Shown here: positions 1 to 8,561 of the stretch, piece by piece
Numbering within the stretch: position 1 is the stretch's first letter
Layout of the letters: each line of letters opens with the position of its first letter
Made by a program: the position numbers and the translations under genes
DNA from: JBFXJF01 sp050175155
GTDB lineage: Bacteria > Bacillota > Bacilli > Tepidibacillales > Tepidibacillaceae
Assembly (NCBI GenBank): GCA_050175155.1
Contig: JBFXJF010000005.1
Span: 62,001 to 126,000, forward strand
Length of the DNA stretch: 64,000 nt
Direction of reading: 5' to 3'
Notes under the pieces: generated by a model
What the model was told of the DNA's origin: nothing
Database searches by the model: none
What the model saw: the letters and a program-made list of their open reading frames with translations, nothing else

Positions 1-773
1 TTTGTTCCTAACCATTTTTCACCAATTTCTTTAAATGTTAAATATTCTCCAGTTGTAAAAAAAAGATTGTCTGTCTTAGTTAAATCATTATTTAAAAGAT
101 TTTTATCCTCCAAAATTTGCGTCAGTTCCTTAGCAGTCTCTTCCGCCGAGCTTATAAGTAATACATTTTCCCCTACGACCTGTTGAATATATTCACTTAT
201 TATAGGGTAATGAGTACATCCTAGAATTAATGAATCAATTGTATTTCCCTTTAACGGCGCTAGAGCTTCACTTATAACCTTAACTATATTTTCTTCCGTA
301 TGCTTACCGTTTTCTTCAACTAGAGGTACTAATGTAGGGCAAGCCAAACCTATAACTTCTAAATCCGGTCTTATCATCTTTAAGGTTTTTTCATATGCTC
401 CGCTTGAAATGGTCCCTTCGGTTCCTATTACCCCAATTTTCCCTGTTATAGTATTTTGCGTTGCTGCAATACTACCTGGATATATTACACCAATTACAGG
501 AATATCAACTTTATTTTTTACATCCTCTAGTGTATAAGCAGTAGCCGTATTACAAGCAATAACAATACTTTTAACGTTAAAAGTCATTAAATAGTCAACA
601 ATCTCAAAAGTAAATTGTTTTACCTCTTCTCTAGGACGAGGACCATATGGACATCTAGCTGTATCTCCAACATATATCAGTTTCTCATGTGGTAACTGTT
701 TTAGAATTTCCTTTACAACTGTCAGACCACCTACCCCTGAATCTAAAATACCAATAGGTCGATTATTATCCAT
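1..773 (-). CDS. murI: glutamate racemase (C-terminus cut by window edge)
   Basis: Interconverts L- and D-glutamate to supply D-Glu for peptidoglycan; cytoplasmic. The translation from the ATG at 773 begins MDNNRPIGILDSGVGG, the family's N-terminal substrate loop. It carries both catalytic cysteines, in IACNTAT (about residue 73) and LGCTHYP (about residue 184). About 257 codons are visible, so only the extreme C-terminus (usual length about 265-270) lies outside the window. A run of five G lies 11 nt upstream as a weak ribosome site. The gene lies directly downstream of gerE on the same strand, as racE and gerE neighbour each other in B. subtilis. Assignment is near certain. Confidence 0.96.
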   Translation of the reverse strand, partial: MDNNRPIGILDSGVGGLTVVKEILKQLPHEKLIYVGDTARCPYGPRPREEVKQFTFEIVDYLMTFNVKSIVIACNTATAYTLEDVKNKVDIPVIGVIYPGSIAATQNTITGKIGVIGTEGTISSGAYEKTLKMIRPDLEVIGLACPTLVPLVEENGKHTEENIVKVISEALAPLKGNTIDSLILGCTHYPIISEYIQQVVGENVLLISSAEETAKELTQILEDKNLLNNDLTKTDNLFFTTGEYLTFKEIGEKWLGT

Positions 774-930
774 CTTATCTGTTACCCCCTAAGAAGTTAT
801 TTACATATAATATATATGTAAACATTTTTACATGTTCATAAGTAAATTAAACATTTACGTTTATGATTATATAATAATTGTAAATTTTTTAATATAGATT
901 TTAAATAGTAAATTTTCACTACATTTTAAA

Positions 931-956
931 AAGCTCTACCTTTTTAGTAGAGCTTT
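931..956 (-). terminator. intrinsic terminator after gerE
   Basis: Nine-base-pair perfect stem AAGCTCTAC/GTAGAGCTT with a seven-base loop. On the minus strand it is followed by TTTAAAA, so it should end the gerE transcript before murI. The plus-strand side has no T run. Confidence 0.7.
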
Positions 957-974
957 AATGGGGGTTATTTAGGC

Positions 975-1199
975 TCATATTTTAAGTTCCCCGAGCCGAA
1001 CCAATTCAACAACTGCTTGAGACCGTCCTTTTACACCTAGTTTTTGCATAACATTACTTATGTGATTACGAACAGTTTTTTCACTTATGAACAGTTGTTT
1101 CGCTATTTCTTTGGTTGTCTTATCCTGAACTAATAATTCAAATACTTCTCTTTCTCGATTAGTCAGTAACGGCTTAACGTGTTGGTCATTACCCTTCAA
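975..1199 (-). CDS. gerE: spore coat transcription factor GerE
   Basis: LuxR-type helix-turn-helix regulator that acts late in the mother cell to switch spore-coat genes. The product is 74 residues, the same length as B. subtilis GerE, with nearly the same core (LTNREREVFELL, KTTKEIAKQLFISEKTVRNH, KLGVKGRSQAVVEL). There is no receiver domain; the protein is essentially only the DNA-binding domain. The TTG at 1199 is preferred: AGGAGGGG lies at the right distance from it, while the upstream in-frame GTG at 1208 abuts the ribosome site. A sigma-K-like promoter lies upstream (1253-1280), matching the known control of gerE in Bacillus. Its presence indicates a sporulating Bacillales-type host. 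Confidence 0.96.
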   Translation of the reverse strand: MKGNDQHVKPLLTNREREVFELLVQDKTTKEIAKQLFISEKTVRNHISNVMQKLGVKGRSQAVVELVRLGELKI

Positions 1200-1252
1200 A
1201 AGTTCCACCCCTCCTTGCTCGGGCTCATCAATTCACAAGGGTGATTTCAAGT

Positions 1253-1280
1253 TATACTATGTAGATATAAACAATTAAGT
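1253..1280 (-). promoter_or_regulatory. candidate sigma-K promoter of gerE
   Basis: On the minus strand CATAGTATA (1253-1261) fits the sigma-K -10 pattern CATANNNTA, and an AC dinucleotide (1279-1280) lies 17 bases upstream as the -35. It is about 55 bp upstream of the gerE start. B. subtilis gerE is transcribed by sigma-K, so context and pattern agree. Confidence 0.65.
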
Positions 1281-1347
1281 GCATAGGTAGTAATTTAATT
1301 TTTTAAATAATAAATTCAACAAAAATTTAAAACATTCCAAAAATTTA

Positions 1348-1375
1348 TTAACTATTAAAAAAATTATGATATTAT
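1348..1375 (+). promoter_or_regulatory. weak sigma-A-like promoter for the acyl-CoA synthetase
   Basis: TTAACT (1348-1353) and TATTAT (1370-1375) separated by 16 bp, about 100 bp upstream of the synthetase start. The surrounding DNA is very AT-rich, so chance matches are likely. The rest of the 1209-1474 gap shows nothing clear. Confidence 0.35.
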
Positions 1376-1474
1376 TTATTCTAATGTTTTAAATTTTAGG
1401 ACAAGCAATTTTCATTGCAATAGTATCTTAATTATTACAAACTAGATTAATTAAAAGGGATTGAGGTAATTTTT

Positions 1475-3133
1475 ATGTTAAATAAGTATCTATTAAAAAG
1501 TGATTTTAGTTCATATGAAGATTTTTTTGAAAACTTTAAAATAAATATTCCGGACAATTTTAACTACTCATACGATGTTATTGATGAGATAGCCAGAATA
1601 AGTCCCGACAAAATAGCATTAGTTTGGTGTAATGACAAAGGCGATGAAGCTATATTTACTTTTAGCCAACTAAAAAAATATTGTGATAGAACTGCAAATA
1701 TCTTTAAAAATCTAGGTATTAAAAAGGGCGATCCAGTAATGTTAATACTTAAAAGACGATACGAGTTCTGGTTTTGTATTCTTGCACTTCATAAATTAGG
1801 TGCTATTTGTATACCTGCTACACATCTTCTAACACGTAAAGACATTGTATATAGAAATAATGCAGCGGGTATTAAAATGATTGTCTCAATAAATGAATCT
1901 GAAGTCCTCAATCATATTGAAGAATCAATAACTGAATCCCCAAAGTTTACTAAAGTACTTGTTGGTGGAAACCGTGATGGTTGGTGCGATTATAATAGTG
2001 AGTTAGAAAAAGCATCAGACAATTTTATAAGAACAACAGGTGATGAATCAACTAATAATCAAGATATATCTTTATTATATTTCACATCAGGTACTACTGG
2101 AATGCCAAAAATGGTCCAACATAACTTTACCTACCCACTAGGTCATATTTCAACAGCGAAATATTGGCAATGTGTACAAGAAGGTGGACTGCACCTTACT
2201 GTAGCTGACACCGGTTGGGCAAAAGCTGCTTGGGGGAAAATATATGGTCAATGGTTATGCGGAAGTGCAGTTTTTGTTTATGATTATGATAAATTCATTC
2301 CGAAAGAATTACTTGAGATAGTAATTAAATATAAAGTTACTACCTTCTGTGCCCCACCTACAATTTATCGATTTTTTATAAAGGAAGACTTATCAAAATT
2401 CGATATGAGTAATCTTGTTCATTGCTCAATAGCTGGTGAACCTCTTAATCCAGAAGTATACAATCAGTTCTTAATGGCTACTGGTTTGGAGTTAAGAGAG
2501 GGTTACGGACAAACTGAGGCAACTGTGATAGTGGGCACTTTCCCATGGATTAATCCAAAACCTGGCTCTATGGGCAAGCCTGCTCCAGGATACGATATCG
2601 TAATCATAAATGAGTTTGGGAAATCTTGTGACATTGGGGAAGAAGGCCAGATAGTAGTACGGACTGATAAGAATAAGCCTATTGGAATGTTTGATGGCTA
2701 TTATCGAGACAAAATTTTAACTGAACAGGTATGGAATAATGACATTTACTATACTGGCGATATGGCATGGGTTGATGAGGACGGATATCTATGGTTTGTT
2801 GGTAGATCTGACGATGTTATTAAAAGCTCAGGTTATAGAATAGGTCCTTTCGAAGTAGAAAGTGCCTTAATTGAACATCCTGCAGTGTTAGAATGTGCGA
2901 TAACAGCTATCCCAGATCCAATCAGGGGACAAGTAGTGAAAGCTACAATAGTATTAGCAAAAAATTATTACCCTAGTGATGCTTTGGCGATTGAATTACA
3001 GGAGCATGTTAAAAAAGTTACCGCACCTTATAAATATCCTAGAATTATCGAATTTGTTCCAGAACTTCCAAAAACGATTAGTGGAAAAATAAGAAGAGTA
3101 GAAATAAGATCTAAAGATAAAATAATTAATTAA
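1475..3133 (+). CDS. AMP-forming acyl-CoA synthetase
   Basis: Member of the ANL adenylating superfamily, 552 residues, closest in pattern to medium-chain acyl-/acetyl-CoA synthetases. It activates a carboxylic acid to an acyl-AMP and then an acyl-CoA. Visible motifs: the phosphate loop TSGTTGMPKM near residue 205, YGQTE near 344, the hinge region YTGDMAWVDEDGY, GRSDDVIKSSGYRIG, and the C-terminal catalytic lysine in PKTISGKIRR near residue 537. The ATG at 1475 has GAGGT eight bases upstream. The gene stands alone; its 3' end overlaps a convergent gene by 8 bp. The substrate cannot be deduced from sequence. Confidence 0.9.
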   Translation: MLNKYLLKSDFSSYEDFFENFKINIPDNFNYSYDVIDEIARISPDKIALVWCNDKGDEAIFTFSQLKKYCDRTANIFKNLGIKKGDPVMLILKRRYEFWFCILALHKLGAICIPATHLLTRKDIVYRNNAAGIKMIVSINESEVLNHIEESITESPKFTKVLVGGNRDGWCDYNSELEKASDNFIRTTGDESTNNQDISLLYFTSGTTGMPKMVQHNFTYPLGHISTAKYWQCVQEGGLHLTVADTGWAKAAWGKIYGQWLCGSAVFVYDYDKFIPKELLEIVIKYKVTTFCAPPTIYRFFIKEDLSKFDMSNLVHCSIAGEPLNPEVYNQFLMATGLELREGYGQTEATVIVGTFPWINPKPGSMGKPAPGYDIVIINEFGKSCDIGEEGQIVVRTDKNKPIGMFDGYYRDKILTEQVWNNDIYYTGDMAWVDEDGYLWFVGRSDDVIKSSGYRIGPFEVESALIEHPAVLECAITAIPDPIRGQVVKATIVLAKNYYPSDALAIELQEHVKKVTAPYKYPRIIEFVPELPKTISGKIRRVEIRSKDKIIN

Positions 3134-3545
3134 TTAGCAGACCTTTACTAAAGTATTCTTTGTCTATAACTAAATAAATTTTCTTATCTGTAAAAAGTTT
3201 TTTTACATTATCAATTAAGTTAGGTTGATTTATAAATATAAGTTTGGCTCTTCGAACATCTATCTCCCTTACTCCTATTTCATTCTCAGATAATTGGAGA
3301 TAAGAAGTACTTAAATTGTTGAACATAAATACTATATTTCCGTACTTAAAACAAGTCTCTAAACATTTTCTGACTGGAAAAGACCCACTAGCTTGTAATA
3401 AATGAACTGGTTCAAATCCAAAACGTTCAATTAGATGTTTTCTATCTTTAAGTTGCTCTTTATTTTCTCTTGATAAAATTAATTCCGGAGACAACACGGG
3501 ATACTGAAATAAGAGATACTCATATTTAATGCCATGGAAGAACAT
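3126..3545 (-). CDS. hypothetical protein, 139 aa
   Basis: Not recognised. A soluble-looking protein with no signal peptide or membrane segment and alternating charged and hydrophobic stretches; two cysteines (KCLETCF). Its end overlaps the end of the acyl-CoA synthetase gene by 8 bp, tail to tail. AAGGG lies upstream of the ATG at 3545 but at a loose distance. Coding status rests on the open frame and on its fit between two genes, so confidence is moderate. Confidence 0.55.
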   Translation of the reverse strand: MFFHGIKYEYLLFQYPVLSPELILSRENKEQLKDRKHLIERFGFEPVHLLQASGSFPVRKCLETCFKYGNIVFMFNNLSTSYLQLSENEIGVREIDVRRAKLIFINQPNLIDNVKKLFTDKKIYLVIDKEYFSKGLLIN

Positions 3546-3690
3546 TCCATCAACCCTTTCTATCGAATAATATTTATCATGTTTTTTATAATTTCTCTAA
3601 TTTTTATGAATATTCTATTATTGAAATTTAGTTTTACTTCTATGGATTAATTTGGGTTTATCAATTATAATTTTATAAGGAGGGATTAAA

Positions 3691-4731
3691 ATGTTAATTA
3701 ATTTATTGAAAGCTATTTCGGGGATAATATTACTATTTGTAATAGTTTTAGCTGTATTTGTCCTATATATTATGATAACAGACTATAAACCAAAAGATGT
3801 TATACCTTTAGAGATTAATAACAATCAAACATTACAACTTAATCCAAATAACACTTTTACTATTTCAACGTTTAATATTGGATATGCTGGCCTAGATGAG
3901 GGTCAAGATTTCTTCAAAGATGGTGGCACTTCTTCAAGATCAAGAAGTGAGGAACAAACATTAATTAATATGGACAAAATCATTCAATTTTTAACTAAAC
4001 AAGCCTCTGATTTTTATATTGTTCAAGAAATTGATGTGAAGGCATCTAGAAGTTATAATGTCAATGAATTAACAGCTTTAGAGGAAAGTCTTTCAGAATA
4101 TGCATCAGCTTACGCAACTAACTATAAGGTACCTTGGGTCCCCGTACCTGTTTTTAATCCAATGGGTCATGTAGAAGGTGGAATAAGTACTTTCTCAAAA
4201 TATCAATTAAGTTCAAGTACAAGATACCAATTTCCAGGTAAGGATGTATTCCCAGACAGATTATTCTTGTTAGATAGATGTATGACAGATAGTATAATTC
4301 AATTAGATAATGGGAAACAATTGATTATTGCTAATCTTCACTTGTCAGCATTTGATGATGGGTCGGTAAGAGCACAGCAAATAGCATTTGTTAAAAATTA
4401 TATGATTGACCAATATGAAAAAGGTAATTATGTAATCATAGGAGGAGACTGGAACCATTTTCTTGTTAAAAATGAGGATGATGTAGAAAATTGGGTACAA
4501 GAATTACCCGAAGATTTTCTTCCAGAAGGATGGTTATGGGCCGTAGATGAATCAATTCCTACCGTACGAGCTAACGGAACAAGTTATGTAGAAGGGGTTT
4601 CTTATACAACAATAATAGACGGATTCTTGATCTCACCAAACGTTGAAATAATTGACGTATACGGGCATGACTTAAAGTTTGAAAATAGCGATCATAATCC
4701 ACAAACAATGGAGTTTAGGTTAAAATATTAA
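3691..4731 (+). CDS. membrane-anchored endonuclease/exonuclease/phosphatase-family protein
   Basis: 346 residues. One N-terminal membrane segment (about residues 5-28) anchors an EEP-fold (DNase I/sphingomyelinase-like) domain outside the membrane. Metal-site motifs are seen in order: STFNIGYAG (about 64), VQEID with the metal-binding Glu (about 112), GGDWNHF (about 250) and SDHNP with the catalytic His (about 332). A strong AAGGAGGG precedes the ATG. Members act on nucleic acids, phospholipids or phosphoinositides; which applies here cannot be told. The N-terminal anchor suggests an extracellular substrate. Confidence 0.82.
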   Translation: MLINLLKAISGIILLFVIVLAVFVLYIMITDYKPKDVIPLEINNNQTLQLNPNNTFTISTFNIGYAGLDEGQDFFKDGGTSSRSRSEEQTLINMDKIIQFLTKQASDFYIVQEIDVKASRSYNVNELTALEESLSEYASAYATNYKVPWVPVPVFNPMGHVEGGISTFSKYQLSSSTRYQFPGKDVFPDRLFLLDRCMTDSIIQLDNGKQLIIANLHLSAFDDGSVRAQQIAFVKNYMIDQYEKGNYVIIGGDWNHFLVKNEDDVENWVQELPEDFLPEGWLWAVDESIPTVRANGTSYVEGVSYTTIIDGFLISPNVEIIDVYGHDLKFENSDHNPQTMEFRLKY

Positions 4732-4790
4732 GTAAGTGATATATACACAGCATTTGAAATTACTCTGTAGTCTGATTAGGAAGATAAAAT

Positions 4791-5693
4791 ATGAACCACT
4801 TACTTAAAATTGACATTCCTGTTGAATGGGAAGGTTTAATGATAAAAGAGATTCTATTAGAGCATTATAACTTTTCCAGGAAATCTCTAACAAATCTTAA
4901 AAACAATAAAGGTATTTATCTTAACGATATTCCTACATTTGTAACAATGAGGGTTAATAAAGGTGATACCTTAAATGTCTATGTAATTAAAGAGACATCT
5001 ATTGATATAATACCGCAACCTATACCACTCGACATTTTTTATGAGGATAAAGATATTATTGTGATAAATAAGCCGGCTAACATTGTAGTACATCCTACAC
5101 GTAATCATTATCTAAACACTATCGCTAATGGTTTAATATATTATTGGCAAGAAAAAGGTGTTCAATACCGTTTCCGTCCTGTTCACCGTTTAGATAGGGA
5201 TACATCCGGCTTATTTGTTATAGCAAAAAACCAATATTCTCATCACAAACTGGCATTACAACTAAATGATAAAAATTTAAAAAGAATATATCACGGAATA
5301 GTACATGGTAGGGTAAAGGATGATCATGGGGTAATCGAAGCTCCAATCTTAAAAGACCCAAATCATGGAATGAAAAGAATAGTTGAAGTTGATAACCTTG
5401 AGGCCAAGCTTGCAAAAACATACTATAAAACAATAAAATCAAACGATTGTTATTCATTAATTGAATTAGAATTAGCTACTGGCAGAACTCATCAAATTAG
5501 AGTTCATATGGCTTGGATTGGTCACCCACTAATTGGGGATGATTTGTATGGAGGCAATACTAAAATATTTAAAAGGCAAGCACTTCATGCTATGAAACTA
5601 GAATTTTTTCATCCCATAACTGGTAAACCACTAAGTTTCGAAGCCACTTACCCTGATGACATGAAAAATTTTTTAGATACTTATCTTAACTAA
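4791..5693 (+). CDS. RluA-family pseudouridine synthase
   Basis: 300-residue enzyme isomerising uridine to pseudouridine in structured RNA. An N-terminal S4-like RNA-binding region (about 15-75) precedes the catalytic domain, with the signature HRLDRDTSG (about 132-140) carrying the catalytic Asp, and the distal motifs GRTHQIRVHM (about 230) and HPLIGDDLYGG. The ATG at 4791 has AGGAAG upstream. Several RluA paralogues exist in Bacilli (YlyB, YjbO, YhcT types), and which one this matches is not clear. Confidence 0.9.
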   Translation: MNHLLKIDIPVEWEGLMIKEILLEHYNFSRKSLTNLKNNKGIYLNDIPTFVTMRVNKGDTLNVYVIKETSIDIIPQPIPLDIFYEDKDIIVINKPANIVVHPTRNHYLNTIANGLIYYWQEKGVQYRFRPVHRLDRDTSGLFVIAKNQYSHHKLALQLNDKNLKRIYHGIVHGRVKDDHGVIEAPILKDPNHGMKRIVEVDNLEAKLAKTYYKTIKSNDCYSLIELELATGRTHQIRVHMAWIGHPLIGDDLYGGNTKIFKRQALHAMKLEFFHPITGKPLSFEATYPDDMKNFLDTYLN

Positions 5694-5793
5694 ATTAAGG
5701 CTTTATTAAACATACATTAAAATAACAAAAATTTTAGTAATAATTCCTTTTTTCTTGGTAATACTTAGATACAAGAAGAAAGGAGGGATTCAT

Positions 5794-5988
5794 ATGACAA
5801 AATTCGCCTTAGTTTTAGTTATCATTGGTGCATTAAACTGGCTGTTAGTAGGGTTATTCCAATATGATTTGGTTGCTGGTTTGTTTGGTGGACAAACTGC
5901 TTGGATTAGCAGGATAGTATATACCCTAGTGGGATTAGCAGGAATTTGGACTATCACACTATTGTTTAAAGAACGTACAGAGGCATAA
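5794..5988 (+). CDS. DUF378 small membrane protein
   Basis: 64 residues, almost entirely two hydrophobic helices (FALVLVIIGALNWLLVG and ISRIVYTLVGLAGIWTI) with a short charged tail; matches the DUF378/YuzA family. Function unknown; presumed cytoplasmic membrane protein. An in-frame start lies upstream at 5755, but AGGAGGG stands 6 bases before the ATG at 5794, which decides the start. Confidence 0.82.
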   Translation: MTKFALVLVIIGALNWLLVGLFQYDLVAGLFGGQTAWISRIVYTLVGLAGIWTITLLFKERTEA

Positions 5989-6011
5989 CTAAAATTAAAT
6001 TTATTCATAAT

Positions 6012-6044
6012 AAGCCTAAGTTAAAATTAATTTAACTTAGGCTT
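6012..6044. terminator. bidirectional terminator between DUF378 gene and uvrC
   Basis: Fourteen-base perfect arms AAGCCTAAGTTAAA/TTTAACTTAGGCTT around a five-base loop, between two convergent genes. Confidence 0.85.
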
Positions 6045-6045
6045 A

Positions 6046-7821
6046 TTAATTAACACTTTGATTAAGCGAGTTAATAATCTCTAATGCTAACCTTTCTCCG
6101 ATTCCAATCTTATTTAAGTCTTCTACTGTAGCATTTTTAATCTTATTTATTGAGCCAAAATGTTTTAGTAATAGTTTCTTTCTCTTTATACCAATACCAT
6201 TAATTCCATCTAACTGTGAATAAAGTAAATTTTTATTCCGCGTCATTCGATGAAAGGTGATTGCAAAACGATGAACTTCATCTTGAATTCGTTGTAAGAG
6301 ATAAAACTCTTGACTATTTTTGTCCATATCAATTAAAGTTAACGGCTCCCCAATCATTAACTGTGAGGTCTTATGTTTTTCATCCTTTTTTAAACCAGCT
6401 ACTGGTATAAATATGTCTAATTCATTTTTTAAAACATCCATTGCTGCATTTATTTGACCAATCCCACCATCCACAATGATTAAGTCCGGAAGCTCCAATC
6501 CCTCTTTTAATACTTTAATATACCTTCTTCTAATGACCTCTCTCATAGTATCATAATCATTAGGCCCTTCAACAGATCTGATTTTATACTTCCGATAGTT
6601 AGATTTCTCAGGCTTACCATCAATAAAAACAACCATTGCCGAAACTGGATCAGTACCTTGAATATTTGAATTATCAAAAGCTTCAATTCTATATGGTGTC
6701 TCAATGTTAAGCTTCTTGCCTAATGCTTGAATAGCCATATTTGAGATATTATCTTTCTTTTCTTCAAGTGCAAATTTTTCTTTTAAAGCTATACTTGCAT
6801 TATTCTCAGCCATTATAACCAATTTTCTTTTTTGTCCTCTTACCGGTTGATTCACTTTAATTTGTAACCATTCTTCCAAGAGCTCCTTGTCTGCTTTTTC
6901 TGAAAGTAATATCTCCTTTGATAAAATTGGATTTTCAAAATAATATTGTGTAATAAAGGACATAAAGTCCTCTTCTTCATCAGCGTAATAAGGGAATACC
7001 GCTACATCTCTTTCAATCAAATTCCCCTGCCTCATAAAAAAGATTTGAACACACATCCAACCTTTTTCGGTATAATAACCAAAAATATCACGATCAATAC
7101 GATCATTAAGATTAATAATTTGTTTCGTCATTATTGACTCTATATCATTAATTTGATCCTTAATTTCCTTTGCCCTTTCGAATTCCAAGTTATCAGAATG
7201 AAACCTCATCTTTTGTTGAAGCTCCTCTTTAACCTTACGATAGTCTCCCTGTAGAAAATGTATAATGCTTTTTACAATTTCATCGTAAGTTTCTTGTTTA
7301 ACTGGAAACTCACAAGGTCCCAAACAATTTCCTATATGGTAATAAAGGCATACACGCTTTTTAAGATGCTCACACTTGATTAAAGGATAAATTCTGTCTA
7401 ATAGCCTTTTAACTTGCTGAGCAGAGCCAGCATTAGGGTAAGGTCCAAAATACTTAGCCTTATCCTTCTTTACCTTTCTAACTATCTCTAATCTTGGATA
7501 ACCCTCTAAGATCAATTTCAAATACGGGTAAGTTTTGTCATCCTTTAACAGTATGTTATAGATTGGACGGTATTTTTTAATCAAATTATTCTCAAGTATA
7601 AGTGCCTCTACCGCTGAATCAGTAATAATAAACTCAAAATCAACTATCTTATTAACTAGTTGTTGAGTCTTCGCGTCATGACTTCCAGTAAAGTATGTCC
7701 GAACACGTTTCTTTAAAGATTTTGCTTTACCTACATATATTACTTCCCCTGTAATATCCTTCATAAGATAACACCCTGGCTTGTCAGGAAGGACAGCTAT
7801 TCTCTCTTTAATAATATCCAT
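6046..7821 (-). CDS. uvrC: excinuclease ABC subunit C
   Basis: 591 residues (B. subtilis 598). Makes the dual incisions in nucleotide excision repair. Visible: N-terminal GIY-YIG nuclease (KPGCYLMKD, VIYVGKAKSLKKRV), a UVR helix near residues 200-235 that contacts UvrB, the RNase H-like second nuclease (EAFDNSNIQG, LIIVDGGIGQ) and two helix-hairpin-helix repeats at the end (GINGIGIKRKK, IGIGERLA). GAGGGA precedes the ATG. uvrC next to trxA is also the Bacillus arrangement. Confidence 0.97.
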   Translation of the reverse strand: MDIIKERIAVLPDKPGCYLMKDITGEVIYVGKAKSLKKRVRTYFTGSHDAKTQQLVNKIVDFEFIITDSAVEALILENNLIKKYRPIYNILLKDDKTYPYLKLILEGYPRLEIVRKVKKDKAKYFGPYPNAGSAQQVKRLLDRIYPLIKCEHLKKRVCLYYHIGNCLGPCEFPVKQETYDEIVKSIIHFLQGDYRKVKEELQQKMRFHSDNLEFERAKEIKDQINDIESIMTKQIINLNDRIDRDIFGYYTEKGWMCVQIFFMRQGNLIERDVAVFPYYADEEEDFMSFITQYYFENPILSKEILLSEKADKELLEEWLQIKVNQPVRGQKRKLVIMAENNASIALKEKFALEEKKDNISNMAIQALGKKLNIETPYRIEAFDNSNIQGTDPVSAMVVFIDGKPEKSNYRKYKIRSVEGPNDYDTMREVIRRRYIKVLKEGLELPDLIIVDGGIGQINAAMDVLKNELDIFIPVAGLKKDEKHKTSQLMIGEPLTLIDMDKNSQEFYLLQRIQDEVHRFAITFHRMTRNKNLLYSQLDGINGIGIKRKKLLLKHFGSINKIKNATVEDLNKIGIGERLALEIINSLNQSVN

Positions 7822-7904
7822 GATTATCCCTCTTACCTTGACGTTAATATAATAATTATAATTAACATTTTACCATATACTCAACCAAAAAATACAAGTT
7901 TGCT

Positions 7905-8009
7905 AAGAATGTCAATGTCACCCAAGACATACGAAAAAGATATATAGTCATCTTTAGCGAAGCCTTTGCAAGGCAAGAGCCGAGCGTTAGATCATTATAT
8001 ATCTTTGAC
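7905..8009. repeat. palindromic repeat, family 1, copy A
   Basis: 105-bp unit, tandem with copy B (8032-8136). A 5' flank (AAGAATGTCAATGTCA...CATACGAAA) leads into a long hairpin whose outer arms are AAAGATATATAGTCATCT and AGATCATTATATATCTTT. The inner segment TTTAGCGAAGCCTTTGC...GCAAGAGC is nearly invariant between copies. Lies in the 325-bp gap between trxA and uvrC. No reading frame. Confidence 0.9.
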
Positions 8010-8031
8010 AACACTTGTAGTAAAAACCCTT

Positions 8032-8136
8032 AAGAATTTCGATGCCACTCAAGTCATACGAAAAAGATATATGATCATCTTTAGCGAAGCCTTTGCAAGG
8101 CAAGAGCTGAGCGTTAGATGATTATATATCTTTGAC
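8032..8136. repeat. palindromic repeat, family 1, copy B
   Basis: Second 105-bp unit, in direct orientation to copy A and ending 10 bp from the trxA stop. Outer arms AAAGATATATGATCATCT and AGATGATTATATATCTTT pair with one G-U. A third copy, reduced to the hairpin, is at 57804-57874. Confidence 0.9.
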
Positions 8137-8146
8137 GTAGATTATC

Positions 8147-8464
8147 CTATAAATGCTTGTTAATCTTCTCCAATAATTGCTCTTTCGGTTGAAAACCAAC
8201 AATCTTTTCAACTGCTTGACCATCTTTAAATAATAAAAGTGTAGGTATACCCATTATTCCATATTTCCTAGCAGAATTCTGATTCTCATCTACATTTAGC
8301 TTTGCAATCTTTAATTTAGTTCCTATCTCTTTATCGATTTCCTCTAAAACTGGTGCAATCATTTTACAAGGCCCACACCAAGGTGCCCAAAAATCCACTA
8401 ATACTGTACCAGTGCTTTCAACATCAGTTGCAAATGACTGATCACTAACTTTTATAATTGCCAT
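8147..8464 (-). CDS. trxA: thioredoxin
   Basis: 105 residues, the standard thioredoxin fold, with the redox active site W29-C-G-P-C33 and the cis-proline loop MGIPTLLLF. Cytoplasmic dithiol reductant for ribonucleotide reductase and others. AAGGAGG precedes the ATG. Has its own promoter (8507-8536). Adjacent to uvrC as in Bacillus. Confidence 0.97.
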   Translation of the reverse strand: MAIIKVSDQSFATDVESTGTVLVDFWAPWCGPCKMIAPVLEEIDKEIGTKLKIAKLNVDENQNSARKYGIMGIPTLLLFKDGQAVEKIVGFQPKEQLLEKINKHL

Positions 8465-8506
8465 AATTATTTCCTCCTTAAAATAAGCTTAGTTTATATA
8501 AAAAAA

Positions 8507-8536
8507 ATTATATCATTTGTTTTTAAAAATATCCAA
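8507..8536 (-). promoter_or_regulatory. sigma-A-type promoter of trxA
   Basis: On the minus strand TTGGAT (8531-8536) and a consensus TATAAT (8507-8512) with an 18-bp spacer, about 45 bp before the trxA start. Confidence 0.6.
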
Positions 8537-8561
8537 TGCCCAAGTATAACCATATTGCATT

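Noticed and set aside
975..1208. Generic LuxR-type response regulator output
   Set aside because: No receiver domain; length, sequence and promoter match GerE specifically.
7822..8146. CRISPR array
   Set aside because: Only two repeat units, each itself palindromic over its whole length, with no spacer pattern and no cas genes.
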